From Castellaniella sp. S9 (lineage in GTDB: Bacteria > Pseudomonadota > Gammaproteobacteria > Burkholderiales > Burkholderiaceae_B): DNA of 64,000 nt. The position numbers and the translations under genes were made by a program. Position 1 is the stretch's first letter. Each line of letters starts with the position of its first letter. Below the pieces are notes generated by a model that searched no databases, was not told the DNA's origin, and was given only the letters and a program-made list of their open reading frames with translations. Shown here in pieces: positions 41,006 through 49,825 of the stretch. The stretch is taken from contig NZ_JAPFGD010000012.1 in the NCBI RefSeq assembly GCF_027257175.1, positions 45,345 to 109,344 of the forward strand, read 5' to 3'.

Positions 41006-41928
41006 TGCTGGAGATCCACTTGAAGTAGGCTTGCAAGCCTGGCGCCGCCGATACGGTCCAGGTAATCATCGTGCGACGCCAGGTCGAACACGTTCGCTTT
41101 CAGGTATTCGGCGACCCCTTCCTCTGTTTTCGCGGCGCCGATGTACTGGGCCCAATGCGTATCGTCATCGAGGTAGCGGCCCAGCATCGACGTCGGATGC
41201 GCGCCAAAGGGCACCTCGACCACGGCATGCACGCGCGCGGCCGGAATCTGGACCAGGCGGGCGTGACGCTGCAGGAAGTTGTCGCTGACGATGCGCTCCG
41301 CCGTGACGACAAGCTTGCGGCAGCTGCGCGACAAGGTGACATCGAAGCTTTGCGGCAAATTATGAAAGCCCGGCACAATCACGTTCCCGTATTTGTCCGC
41401 CGCCGCCGCATGAATCACCGCGATATCCAGACGCGTCGCCGGCAAGGCGTGCAGGGGCTTGCCGGTCAGGGGGCAGTCGAACGCCTTGATGTCCGGATTG
41501 AGCTCGACCAGGCTGGTGCCGCCCAGCCCCGAGGCGGGCCAGAACTGCAGGCCTTCCTGATCGGCGCGAAACCGGTCCCAGGCCAGCAGTTCGGGGTAAT
41601 CCACCGCATCGAAGCCGTGCTTTTCGCAGGCCCGGCGAAAGGCCGGCGCCAGACCGAATTTCTCGAAGCCCATGTAGCTGGTCTCGAGGCGGCTGCAAGT
41701 CCCCGCGGCGATCAGCATGTCGGCCTCTATGCTGTTGGTCACGCCGACGACCGTCAGATCCTTGCGCCGTTGGCGAATCAGCTCGCGCACAAAGGCCATC
41801 GGCCGCTGATAGATGGCAAAGCCGCCCAGGCCGATGCGCATGCCGTTGGCCACCAGGCCGGCCGCCTGCTGCAAGGACACGACTTTCGAGCGCCGTTCCA
41901 CCTCTGCGGTGGCAATCGAGTTAGACAA
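41002..41928 (-). CDS. CoA-transferase subunit A (type I)
   Basis: A 308-residue alpha subunit: GMRIGLGGFAIYQRPMAFVRELIRQ, LTVVGVTNSIEADMLIAAG, ASGLGGTSLVELNPDIKAFDCPLTG and IHAAAADKYGNVIVPG. It pairs with the subunit B gene that it overlaps by 4 nt. Families of this type activate or open acyl-CoA substrates; the specific acid is unknown. Confidence 0.85.
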   Translation of the reverse strand: MSNSIATAEVERRSKVVSLQQAAGLVANGMRIGLGGFAIYQRPMAFVRELIRQRRKDLTVVGVTNSIEADMLIAAGTCSRLETSYMGFEKFGLAPAFRRACEKHGFDAVDYPELLAWDRFRADQEGLQFWPASGLGGTSLVELNPDIKAFDCPLTGKPLHALPATRLDIAVIHAAAADKYGNVIVPGFHNLPQSFDVTLSRSCRKLVVTAERIVSDNFLQRHARLVQIPAARVHAVVEVPFGAHPTSMLGRYLDDDTHWAQYIGAAKTEEGVAEYLKANVFDLASHDDYLDRIGGARLASLLQVDLQQ

Positions 41929-42016
41929 TGTAAGCCTCCTGTTGGCTTGGTGGGTCCGCAGTCGCCGGCCCGGCCGGCTGTCCGCCAGGGCCGGGCCGGC
42001 CAGTCATGGCCTCGCG

Positions 42017-43027
42017 TCAGATCTTCAGCAGCGACTTGAGGGGATTCATCTCGTTGGTATCGGGATTCCAGTAATCCAGCACGTTTTCCTTGTTGATCAT
42101 GGGGGACGGGAACAGAACCTCCTTGGGCACCTTCTTGCCCGACAGAATGGCTGCCGCCGCCTCCACACCTTCCACGCCCATCGGCGGATACTGCCATGTA
42201 CCGTGGATGTCGCCCTGATGAATGGCGCGCATGACTTCGGGCTGAATACCGTCATAGCCCGTGATCATCATCCCCTCGAGCCGGCCGCGCTCGCGGGCCG
42301 CCTGCGCCACACCCAGCGCCATGTCGTCGTTGTTGCAGTATGCGGCATCGATCTTGGGGTTGCCCTGCAGGAAATCCTCCATGGCCTGCAGCGCCTGCGA
42401 ACGCTCGTAATTGGCGACCGCATGGCCGACCAGGTTCAATCCCGACCCTTTGACGACTTCCAGCCATCCCTTGGTGCGCTCCTGATTCACCATCGACCCT
42501 GGCTTGCCTTCGATGTGGACCACATTCGCACCCTTGGGAAGGTGCTTGACGTAGTATTCACCGGCGGAACGGGCCGTGGCGAGGTTGTCCGCCGCCAACC
42601 GGCACGTCCAGTCGGCATCGCCCGACAACGACGAAGACAGCACCACGACGGGGATGCCGGCTTCGTTGATCTCCTTGACGGCAGGGGCGATCGCATCGGC
42701 GTAATAGGTGGAAATGATGATCAGGTCCATCTGCTTGGTGACGAAATCCTCCAGATCCAGCACCTGCTTCGTCGGTTTGTCCGCCGCGTCGGACACCGAG
42801 AGATCGAAGCCGTATCGGGCTGCCGCCTCGGTCACGCCGCGCCTTTGGGCCACCAGCCACTCGATGGTGGAAAAGCTCATGGAGTATCCGACCCGCTTTC
42901 CTTTGAGGCTGTCTTGAGCCCAGGCGGCGGTACTCACGAACGGGGCTCCGACAGCCCCCACACCCAAGGCCGCCGCAGTCCGCAAAAAATCGCGCCGGCT
43001 CGGAAACTTCGTATTGCTACGCTGCAT
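42017..43027 (-). CDS. Ribose-type ABC transporter binding protein with Tat signal
   Basis: A 336-residue Peripla_BP_4 (RbsB-like) protein. A twin-arginine signal (SRRDFLRTAAALGVG, residues 10-24) precedes an AWAQ cleavage site. Pocket segments are GYSMSFSTIEWLVAQRRGV, DLIIISTYYADAIAPAV, CNNDDMALG and ITGYDGIQPEVM. Such proteins bind sugars or polyols such as inositol and erythritol. Export through Tat suggests folding before secretion. It heads the transporter part of the operon. Confidence 0.9.
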   Translation of the reverse strand: MQRSNTKFPSRRDFLRTAAALGVGAVGAPFVSTAAWAQDSLKGKRVGYSMSFSTIEWLVAQRRGVTEAAARYGFDLSVSDAADKPTKQVLDLEDFVTKQMDLIIISTYYADAIAPAVKEINEAGIPVVVLSSSLSGDADWTCRLAADNLATARSAGEYYVKHLPKGANVVHIEGKPGSMVNQERTKGWLEVVKGSGLNLVGHAVANYERSQALQAMEDFLQGNPKIDAAYCNNDDMALGVAQAARERGRLEGMMITGYDGIQPEVMRAIHQGDIHGTWQYPPMGVEGVEAAAAILSGKKVPKEVLFPSPMINKENVLDYWNPDTNEMNPLKSLLKI

Positions 43028-43083
43028 GGTGTTTCTCCTTTGGTTGATTATCCGGACACCCGAAGGAAGGGATGTCCATGTGG

Positions 43084-44064
43084 TTACGACTTGGCGCGAT
43101 AGCGCATCTCGCTCATGACGACTGCAATGACGATGATGACTCCCTGGAGCACCATCTGAACGAAGGGTGATATGTTCAGCAGATTCAAGATATTGCTGAG
43201 CACGGCCAGGATCAGGACGCCGAACACGGTGCCGAGCACGCCGCCAATGCCGCCATCCAGGGAGGTCCCGCCGATCAATGTGGCCGAGATCGCATCGAGT
43301 TCCATCAACTGCCCGACGTTGGGCTCGGCGACATTCAGGCGCGAGGCCATGATGATCCCGGCAATCGCCGAGAACAGCGCCGCCAGCGCATAGACCTTGA
43401 TCTTGACCAGGTCGCAGGGAATCCCATAGAGGCGGGCGGCCTCCTCATTGGCGCCGATGGCATAGATGTGGCGGCCCAGGCGGCTCCAGCTCAGCAGGTA
43501 GGCCGCGTACAGCCAGACGAAAAAGGCGATGAGCACGGGAATGGGGACCGTCCACAGATAACCCGAGCCGATGGCCTTGAACCAGGCCGGCGAGTCCCGC
43601 ATCACGATATTGGCCCCGTCGGTCGCGATATACACGAAGCCGCGCGCCGCGATCAGCATGGCCAGGGTCGCGATGAAGGGCTGCAGGCGCAGCTTGGTGA
43701 TGAGCAGGCCGTTGATCAGGCCCAGGATGGTGCCGCCGATCAGCGCGGCGACAATGGCAATGCCGGCGCCGTACGGCATCAGCACACCGATCAGCATGGC
43801 CGAAAAGCCCAGGATCGAGCCCACCGACAGGTCGATGCCCCGGCTGATGATGACGATCGTCATGCCGGCCGAGACAATCAGCATCGGCGCGGCGCCGCGC
43901 AGCACGTTCATGATGTTGCGCGTACCGAGAAAGTAGGGGGACGCCAGGGACGCCACGGCAAGCAGTACGATCAACGCCACGATATGGCTGTTGCGCAACA
44001 GGAAGGAAGTGGCTGCCCGCAAGGTATTGTGTTCGCGAACAGGGGTCAGGCTGGATTCAGTCAT
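43084..44064 (-). CDS. Ribose-type ABC transporter permease (RbsC-like)
   Basis: A 326-residue permease with eight or more helices: MLIVSAGMTIVIISRGIDLSVGSILGFSAM, GLINGLLITKLRLQPFIATLAM and GRHIYAIGANEEAARLYGIP. ATG 44064 has AAGAGA upstream; the longer frame from 44109 is not supported. Works with the binding protein and single-domain ATPase flanking it. Confidence 0.93.
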   Translation of the reverse strand: MTESSLTPVREHNTLRAATSFLLRNSHIVALIVLLAVASLASPYFLGTRNIMNVLRGAAPMLIVSAGMTIVIISRGIDLSVGSILGFSAMLIGVLMPYGAGIAIVAALIGGTILGLINGLLITKLRLQPFIATLAMLIAARGFVYIATDGANIVMRDSPAWFKAIGSGYLWTVPIPVLIAFFVWLYAAYLLSWSRLGRHIYAIGANEEAARLYGIPCDLVKIKVYALAALFSAIAGIIMASRLNVAEPNVGQLMELDAISATLIGGTSLDGGIGGVLGTVFGVLILAVLSNILNLLNISPFVQMVLQGVIIVIAVVMSEMRYRAKS

Positions 44065-44114
44065 GGCTGGTCTCTTTTTGCGCGGCCCGGTTCCCGCGGC
44101 CGCAATCATTGTTG

Positions 44115-44906
44115 TCAGGCGGGGGCGGCGGTCTTGGCGAGCAGCGGCCGGCCGGTCATGATCATGCTGACGATGTCGTCGTGCTGGACCTCGCGCGTAT
44201 TCACGACATCGATCAGGCGGCCGCTTTTCATGACGGCGATACGGTCGGCGACCGTGAACACGTGCTCGAGATTGTGGCTGATGATCAGGGTGGACAGGCC
44301 CTTGGTCCGCAGGCTGTCGATCAGCTGCAGCACCTTCTGGCCTTCATTGACGCCCAGGGCCGCCATGGGCTCGTCCATGATGAGCAGGCGCACGTCCTCC
44401 TCCAGCAAGAGGCGGGCGATCGCCACCGACTGGCGCTGTCCGCCCGACATGGACCGCACCTTGGCATCGATCGAGGGCAGCTTCAGGTCGATGCGCGCGA
44501 GAAGCTCCTCGGTGCGCCGGCGCATCGCGCGGGTGTCGATGACGGGCAAGACGCCCCACTTGGTCGTCGTGAGCTCGCGCCCCAGAAAGAGGTTTTCACG
44601 GACATCGAAGACATCGACCAGGCCGAGGCTCTGGTGCAGCGTCTCGATGCCGGCCGAGCGGGCATCGGCGGGTGAATGGAATTGCATCTCGCGCCCGCCC
44701 ACCAGGATCGAACCCGCATCCGGCTGCATGACACCCGACAGCATCTTGATGAAGCTGGATTTCCCGGCGCCGTTGTCGCCGACCAGCGCGACCACCTCGC
44801 CGGCAAAGATATCAATGGACGCCTGCCTGACGGCATGCAGTCCGCCGTAGCTCTTGGAGATCTCGCGCACCGACAGGATGGGTGCTGCATCGACCGCTTG
44901 ATTCAT
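44115..44906 (-). CDS. Ribose-type ABC transporter ATPase, single-domain (FrcA-like)
   Basis: A 263-residue ATPase: Walker A LVGDNGAGKSS, LHQSLGLVDVFDV, signature MSGGQRQSVAIARLL, and LLIMDEPMAALGV. RbsA proteins normally carry two ATPase domains (about 500 residues); here there is only one, as in FrcA. It overlaps the MaoC-type gene by 4 nt. Confidence 0.92.
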   Translation of the reverse strand: MNQAVDAAPILSVREISKSYGGLHAVRQASIDIFAGEVVALVGDNGAGKSSFIKMLSGVMQPDAGSILVGGREMQFHSPADARSAGIETLHQSLGLVDVFDVRENLFLGRELTTTKWGVLPVIDTRAMRRRTEELLARIDLKLPSIDAKVRSMSGGQRQSVAIARLLLEEDVRLLIMDEPMAALGVNEGQKVLQLIDSLRTKGLSTLIISHNLEHVFTVADRIAVMKSGRLIDVVNTREVQHDDIVSMIMTGRPLLAKTAAPA

Positions 44907-45886
44907 GACTGGTCTCCGGTGGCAATGGATTGAACATGCGAGGCATCGGCCGGCGAACCCGACGTCCGGCTGTCGGCGCCCGCCTTGCCGACGGCCCAGC
45001 CGACCGCTGTGACGTCGCCCTTGTCGTTCTGCGACCAGAACTCGATTTCGAACGTGCCGTCCGTCTGGATGGCGCGAACGACAGCGCGCAGCTGAATGGT
45101 GTCGCCCGATTCGACATTGCGCAGGAACGTGATGCCGAGCCGGCCGCCCCGCAGGTAGGCGTCGCCCAGAAAATCGGTCACCAGGTGGGCGAACCAGCAG
45201 GCCTGGATCATGCCCGACATGATCGTGCGTTCGAATCCCGCCGCACGCGCGATATCGATGTCGGTGTGGAGGTTGCGCCAGCCCTCGTTGGCGCCGACGA
45301 ACATGGACATCTGGTCCTGTTGGATGGTGCGGCTGCGCGGCGGCAGCACCATGCCGGGCCGGGCCGCCTCGGCGCCCTCCGCGACCACGGGATCCTGTGG
45401 CCAATCCGTGGCCACCCTGCGCTGGGACAAGCCGACAGGATCGGCCTGGGGACGGTCCGGGTATTGCTGCTGAGTCGGCACGATCTCAATGGACCGGTGA
45501 CGCACCAGCAGGGCACCGCTGGAATCCCTGGCCTCGCCGTCCAGCACGACGCACGTGCGGCCCTTGCGCACGAAGGTGTCGGAGTACGTGGCCGACAGGA
45601 CGACCTCGTCGCCAAAGCGAGGCGGTGCGACGAACTCGATATCGTCTTTCAGGTGAACGGCGCTGACCCCCTGCGGATCGTATTTCTCCATGAAGATATG
45701 CAGGAGCTTTTTCGCCAGCAAGGCAGGGGCCACGAAAGGACCCGGCTCGGCCGCGCTATGGAAATAGCGTGCGCTGAAATCCTCGACGGCAAACGAAAAG
45801 CCGCGAACCAGGTGCGCGTCGAGCTTGAGCGGGACCGGCCCGAATTGCTCGCCTTTTTCTATGTTCTCGAAAAGATGTTTTTTCAT
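44903..45886 (-). CDS. MaoC-like double hot-dog protein
   Basis: A 327-residue protein with two hot-dog halves. The first contains FSARYFHSAAEPGPFVAPAL and FVAPPRFGDEVVLSATYSD; the second contains SMFVGANEGWRNLHTD and RTIMSGMIQACWFAHLV, close to the MaoC hydratase pattern with Asn/Asp-x-x-x-x-His. Probably an enoyl-CoA hydratase acting on the CoA esters made by the co-encoded transferases. ATG 45886 overlaps the stop of the alcohol dehydrogenase gene. Confidence 0.85.
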   Translation of the reverse strand: MKKHLFENIEKGEQFGPVPLKLDAHLVRGFSFAVEDFSARYFHSAAEPGPFVAPALLAKKLLHIFMEKYDPQGVSAVHLKDDIEFVAPPRFGDEVVLSATYSDTFVRKGRTCVVLDGEARDSSGALLVRHRSIEIVPTQQQYPDRPQADPVGLSQRRVATDWPQDPVVAEGAEAARPGMVLPPRSRTIQQDQMSMFVGANEGWRNLHTDIDIARAAGFERTIMSGMIQACWFAHLVTDFLGDAYLRGGRLGITFLRNVESGDTIQLRAVVRAIQTDGTFEIEFWSQNDKGDVTAVGWAVGKAGADSRTSGSPADASHVQSIATGDQS

Positions 45887-46956
45887 GCGGCTAACCTCGT
45901 GGACTCCAGCCAGTGCATCGCATCGGAAATATCCTCGATGCTCAAGCCATGCGGAAAGTGGTTGATATGGGGTGATGTCATCGTGCCGGCGGCGATCGCC
46001 CGGATGTCGCCGGGCCCGGGCTGCCCGCCGAGTTCCACCAGATTGCGGGGCAACCCGCAGCGGCCATAGAAATCGATGAGGGCCTGGATCTCGGCGTCCG
46101 GACGATGCTCCAGCCGCAGCTGGACCAGGTTGGCGTAGGCGACCTGCAATCCATGCAGCGTGCGCGCGTACTGCGGGACACTGGACAGGCCTCGCGTCAT
46201 CGAGTGCGAAATGGATAAGCCGCCGCTTTCGAAAGCCAGACCGCTCATGAGGATCGTGGCCTCGACTACGGCTTCGAACGCATCGTCGGGTCGATGCTGA
46301 TCGACCGCGGCCAGCGCCTGGTCCGCATTGTCCAGCAGTATGGCGTGGCATGCGCGCGCCAGGGCCAGCGCCGACAGCGCCGGATTGGCCGAAAAAATAT
46401 TGCGGCCCCTGGCATTGACGCAGGCCTCGACCTCGTAGATCTTGCCGATCGCATCGCCGACCCCGGCCACGAACAGATGGCGAGGCGCCTCGGCGATGAC
46501 CTGCGTGTCGACAATGACCTGGGCCGGATTGCGCGGCAGGTGACGGACCTCGAGCAGCTTGTGGCTGCTGTCGTACATCACATAGTTATGGCTGACGGGC
46601 GCGTCGGTGGAGGCCGCGGTCGGTATCGAAATCATGGGCAGGCCAAGCCGATGGGAAAGGGCCTTGCCGATATCCAGGCACTTGCCGCCGCCAGCCGCAA
46701 TGATCATGCGGGGGTGGCCCACCTGCCCTGCCAGCCGCTGGACCTCGGCATCCGTGCATTCCCCGGCAAAAGGGAAGGCGGCCAGCCGCACGCCGGCCTG
46801 CGCGCAACTGTCCGCCATCTGGGCGCCGTAGCGCTCGAGCACGATCGGGTCGACGACCAGCGCCGCCGCGTCCCCGTACGTCGCGACCTCCTGGCCCAAG
46901 CGGGACAGGACGCCTGCCCCCTGGATATACCGTGACGGTGATCCGAACACGATCAT
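45883..46956 (-). CDS. Iron-containing alcohol dehydrogenase (GldA-like)
   Basis: A 357-residue group III metal-dependent dehydrogenase: cofactor loop AAGGGKCLDIGKAL, PTAASTDAP, the metal-binding histidines in SHSMTRGLS and LHGLQVAY. These resemble glycerol / glycerol-1-phosphate dehydrogenases. ATG 46956 has AGGAGAC upstream; the frame from 47079 would run into the operator. First gene of the ten-gene operon. It probably oxidises a secondary alcohol of the imported polyol-like substrate. Confidence 0.88.
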   Translation of the reverse strand: MIVFGSPSRYIQGAGVLSRLGQEVATYGDAAALVVDPIVLERYGAQMADSCAQAGVRLAAFPFAGECTDAEVQRLAGQVGHPRMIIAAGGGKCLDIGKALSHRLGLPMISIPTAASTDAPVSHNYVMYDSSHKLLEVRHLPRNPAQVIVDTQVIAEAPRHLFVAGVGDAIGKIYEVEACVNARGRNIFSANPALSALALARACHAILLDNADQALAAVDQHRPDDAFEAVVEATILMSGLAFESGGLSISHSMTRGLSSVPQYARTLHGLQVAYANLVQLRLEHRPDAEIQALIDFYGRCGLPRNLVELGGQPGPGDIRAIAAGTMTSPHINHFPHGLSIEDISDAMHWLESTRLAA

Positions 46957-47076
46957 TCGGTGTGTCTCCTGTGCTCTTAACCCAATGAAAAACAAAGGGC
47001 ATTGTTTTATTTCCGGTAGTAGCCGAGGACTCTGCCGGCGTTTTTCCGCATGATAGGGGATCCCTTCAACATGTGT

Positions 47077-47105
47077 CAAGCATCACGCATGATGCATCAT
47101 GCTTG
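47077..47105. promoter_or_regulatory. Large imperfect palindrome in divergent promoter
   Basis: A 29-bp near-palindrome bounded by CAAGCAT and ATGCTTG with a GCATGATGC core. It lies between the alcohol dehydrogenase gene (minus, 46956) and the transketolase gene (plus, 47192), so it probably controls both directions. The GntR regulator at 49826-50527 is the nearest candidate binder. Confidence 0.6.
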
Positions 47106-47191
47106 ATATGAAGTGGATTTTGGATCATCATATAAACGCGCATGCCGTCCCTTTCCAGGACGAGCCCGCTAGACACATCACGGAGACATTC

Positions 47192-48088
47192 ATGGACGAA
47201 GCACCAGCCAGCGCAACCCGCACGCCGGCGCCCGCGGTAGACCGCTACACGCCCGACCAAGACACAGTGGTCCGCCTGCAGGAACGCGCGCGGGCGATAC
47301 GGCTCGAGGCGATCCGCCTCATCGGCATCGCCAAGACGGGACACTACAGCTCGGTTTTCTCGGCCGCCGAAATATTCGCGGCGCTGTACTACGACGTCAT
47401 GACGCTGCAGCGCGGCAACCCCGGCTGGGCTGAACGCGACCGGTTCACCATCGGCAAAGGCCACGCCGCCGTCGGCCTGTTTCCCATCTATGCCGACCTG
47501 GGCTTCTTTCCCAAAGCCTGGCTGGACGACTACACACGTCTGGGCAGCCCCCTGGGCGACCACCCCGACATGCGCAAGGTGCCCGGCGTCGATTTTTCAT
47601 CGGGTTCCATCGGTCATGCGCTGTCGAACGCGGCCGGAATCACGCTGGCGCAACGCTGGACCGGCAAGGACTATCGCGTGTTCTGCATGATGGGCGACGG
47701 CGAAATGCAGGAAGGCCAGGTCTGGGAGGCGGCCTTGTTCGCCGCGCAGTACCGCCTGGGCAAGCTGATCGCCATCGTCGACCGCAACGGCTACCAGCTT
47801 GACGGCCGGGTCGACGACGTGATGGGGATCGAGCCCCTCACCGACAAGTGGCGCTCCTTCGGATGGGAGGTCCACACGGTGGACGGCCACGACGTGGCTG
47901 CCGTCACCGCATTGCTGCGTCGGCTGCGCGCCGACGACGCGCGCGAGGCACCGGTATGCGTGATCGCGCGCACGGTCAAGGGCAAGGGCGTCTCCTATAT
48001 GGAGACCGAACCCGGCTGGCACCTGGGCTGGCTGGACACGCCCGACGAACAAGCCGCCATCCAAGAAATCAACTCGAAGGTGATCTGA
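47192..48088 (+). CDS. Transketolase, N-terminal (TPP-binding) subunit
   Basis: A 298-residue alpha subunit of a split transketolase. Segments are KTGHYSSVFSAAEIFAALYYDVM, GKGHAAVGLFPIYADLG, SSGSIGHALSNAAGITLA, and the TPP motif GDGEMQEGQVWEA ending in NGYQLDG. ATG 47192 has GGAG at 5 nt; the frame from 47099 crosses the palindrome. It works with the C-terminal subunit starting 2 nt downstream. In catabolic clusters such pairs rearrange C2 units of pentose- or apiose-type sugars. Confidence 0.92.
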   Translation: MDEAPASATRTPAPAVDRYTPDQDTVVRLQERARAIRLEAIRLIGIAKTGHYSSVFSAAEIFAALYYDVMTLQRGNPGWAERDRFTIGKGHAAVGLFPIYADLGFFPKAWLDDYTRLGSPLGDHPDMRKVPGVDFSSGSIGHALSNAAGITLAQRWTGKDYRVFCMMGDGEMQEGQVWEAALFAAQYRLGKLIAIVDRNGYQLDGRVDDVMGIEPLTDKWRSFGWEVHTVDGHDVAAVTALLRRLRADDAREAPVCVIARTVKGKGVSYMETEPGWHLGWLDTPDEQAAIQEINSKVI

Positions 48089-48089
48089 C

Positions 48090-49076
48090 ATGATGGGACC
48101 GACATCCGACAATTCCTGGCAATACCGCGCGCTCAACGCAAAGAACCCGGGACTTGATCACCTCTCGAACGGCCTGATCGCACTGGTCAAGGACGGCCAC
48201 GACGTCATGGCGGGCTCGGCCGACCTGAAATACTCGAACGGGCTGAACCGCTTCGCCGACGCCTATCCCGACCGCTACATCTCGTTCGGCATCTCCGAGC
48301 AAAACATGGTGTCGGTGGCCGCCGGCATCGCCACCACCGGTGTCACGCCGTTCATCGCCACCTTTTCCTCGTTCCTGGCGCTGCTGGCCTGCGAACAGAT
48401 CCGCATGGACATCGCCTATTGCGCACAGCCCGTGCGCATGGTGGGCCACCACACCGGCATCTCGCTGGGGTTCTACGGCACGTCGCACCATGCCACCGAA
48501 GACATCGGCACCCTGCGCTCCATCGCCGACCTGGACCTGGTGTCGCCTTGCGACGGGGCCGAACTCGAGGCCGTCATCCGCGCATCGGCCACACGCGACC
48601 GGCCCCTCTACATCCGCATCGGCCGCGGCCGGGATCCCGTCGTGTACGCCGACGGCACGCACTTTGAATTCGGCAAGGCCCGCATCCACGGACTCGGCGA
48701 GGACCTGACGATCATCGCGTGCGGCATCACCGTCCACGCGGCGCTCGAGGCCGCGGAGGCCCTGGGCAAAAAGGGGCGCTCCGTCGGCGTGATCAACATG
48801 GCCTCCATCAAGCCGCTGGACCGCGACGCCATCCTCGCGGCGGCCGACGCCTCAAAGAGCGGCAAGCTGATGACCGTGGAAGAGCACAACGTCCTGGGCG
48901 GCCTGGGCGCCGCCGTCGCCGAGGTCATCGCCGACGAGGGCCGGGGCATCCGCCTGAAGCGCCATGGCATCTATGACGAGTACAGCCTGATCGCGCCGCC
49001 CACCTCGCTGTATGCGCACTACAAGCTCGACGGCCCCGGCATCGCCTCGGTCGCCGAAGACTTCATGAACCAATAA
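48090..49076 (+). CDS. Transketolase, C-terminal (pyrimidine-binding) subunit
   Basis: A 328-residue beta subunit: SADLKYSNGLNRFADAYPDRYISFGISEQNMVSVAAG, with the TPP-activating Glu in GISEQNM, then HHTGISLGFYGTSHHATEDIGTLR and TVEEHNVLGGLGAAVAE. Complete with its partner. Splitting the enzyme into two chains is typical of secondary, catabolic transketolases. Confidence 0.93.
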   Translation: MMGPTSDNSWQYRALNAKNPGLDHLSNGLIALVKDGHDVMAGSADLKYSNGLNRFADAYPDRYISFGISEQNMVSVAAGIATTGVTPFIATFSSFLALLACEQIRMDIAYCAQPVRMVGHHTGISLGFYGTSHHATEDIGTLRSIADLDLVSPCDGAELEAVIRASATRDRPLYIRIGRGRDPVVYADGTHFEFGKARIHGLGEDLTIIACGITVHAALEAAEALGKKGRSVGVINMASIKPLDRDAILAAADASKSGKLMTVEEHNVLGGLGAAVAEVIADEGRGIRLKRHGIYDEYSLIAPPTSLYAHYKLDGPGIASVAEDFMNQ

Positions 49077-49099
49077 CAGCCCCCTCACCAGGATTCAAC

Positions 49100-49789
49100 A
49101 TGAAAAAAACAACCATTGTGACGGGTGGCGGGACGGGCATCGGACTGGCGACCGCGCGGCGCTACCTCGAAGCCGGCTATCGCGTAATCGCCGCCGGAAT
49201 GGACTGCGAGGACGGGGTGGACGGGCTGGAATTCCATGAAACCGACGTCACCGACCCCGCCCAGCTCTCGGCCCTGGTCGGGCGCGCCGACCGGATCGAT
49301 GCCGTGGTCAACTGCGCCGGCATCATCCGCCAGGCGCGGGAGTGGCAGCCGACGGACTTCAACCAAGTCCTGAACGTCAACCTGACGGCAGCCATGGCCA
49401 TGGCCACGGCCGCGATCGAGCCGCTGCGACAGGCGCAGGGCTCGATCGTCAATATCGCCTCGATGTGGAGCTTCTTCGGCGCCAGCAATGCACCGGCCTA
49501 CGGCGCCTCGAAAGCCGGGCTGATTGCCCTCACGCGCTCGATGGCAACCGCTTGGGGACCGCTCGGGATCCGGGCGAACGCGGTTGCACCCGGCTGGGTG
49601 GACACGCGCCTGGGCGCGGGCGCCAAAAACGACCCGCAACGCGGCCCGGGCATTATCGCGCGCATCCCGCTGGGCCGCTGGGCCCGCCCCGAGGAAATCG
49701 CCAATGTGATTTTCTTTTTGACATCGGACCAGGCGAGTTATGTGAATGGCTCCGTCCTCGTTGCGGACGGCGGATATTCAGTGGCGTGA
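49100..49789 (+). CDS. Short-chain dehydrogenase/reductase
   Basis: A 229-residue SDR: TGGGTGIGLAT, DVTDPAQL, VNCAGIIR, Ser in NIASMWS, YGASKAGL with Tyr and Lys, and VAPGWVDTRL. It is 23 nt after the transketolase beta gene and reads in the same direction. It probably interconverts a hydroxy and a keto group on the sugar or sugar acid handled by this cluster. Confidence 0.9.
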   Translation: MKKTTIVTGGGTGIGLATARRYLEAGYRVIAAGMDCEDGVDGLEFHETDVTDPAQLSALVGRADRIDAVVNCAGIIRQAREWQPTDFNQVLNVNLTAAMAMATAAIEPLRQAQGSIVNIASMWSFFGASNAPAYGASKAGLIALTRSMATAWGPLGIRANAVAPGWVDTRLGAGAKNDPQRGPGIIARIPLGRWARPEEIANVIFFLTSDQASYVNGSVLVADGGYSVA

Positions 49790-49825
49790 TCCGGCGCCAG
49801 GCAAGCCAGCAGTTTTTTGTTTGAT

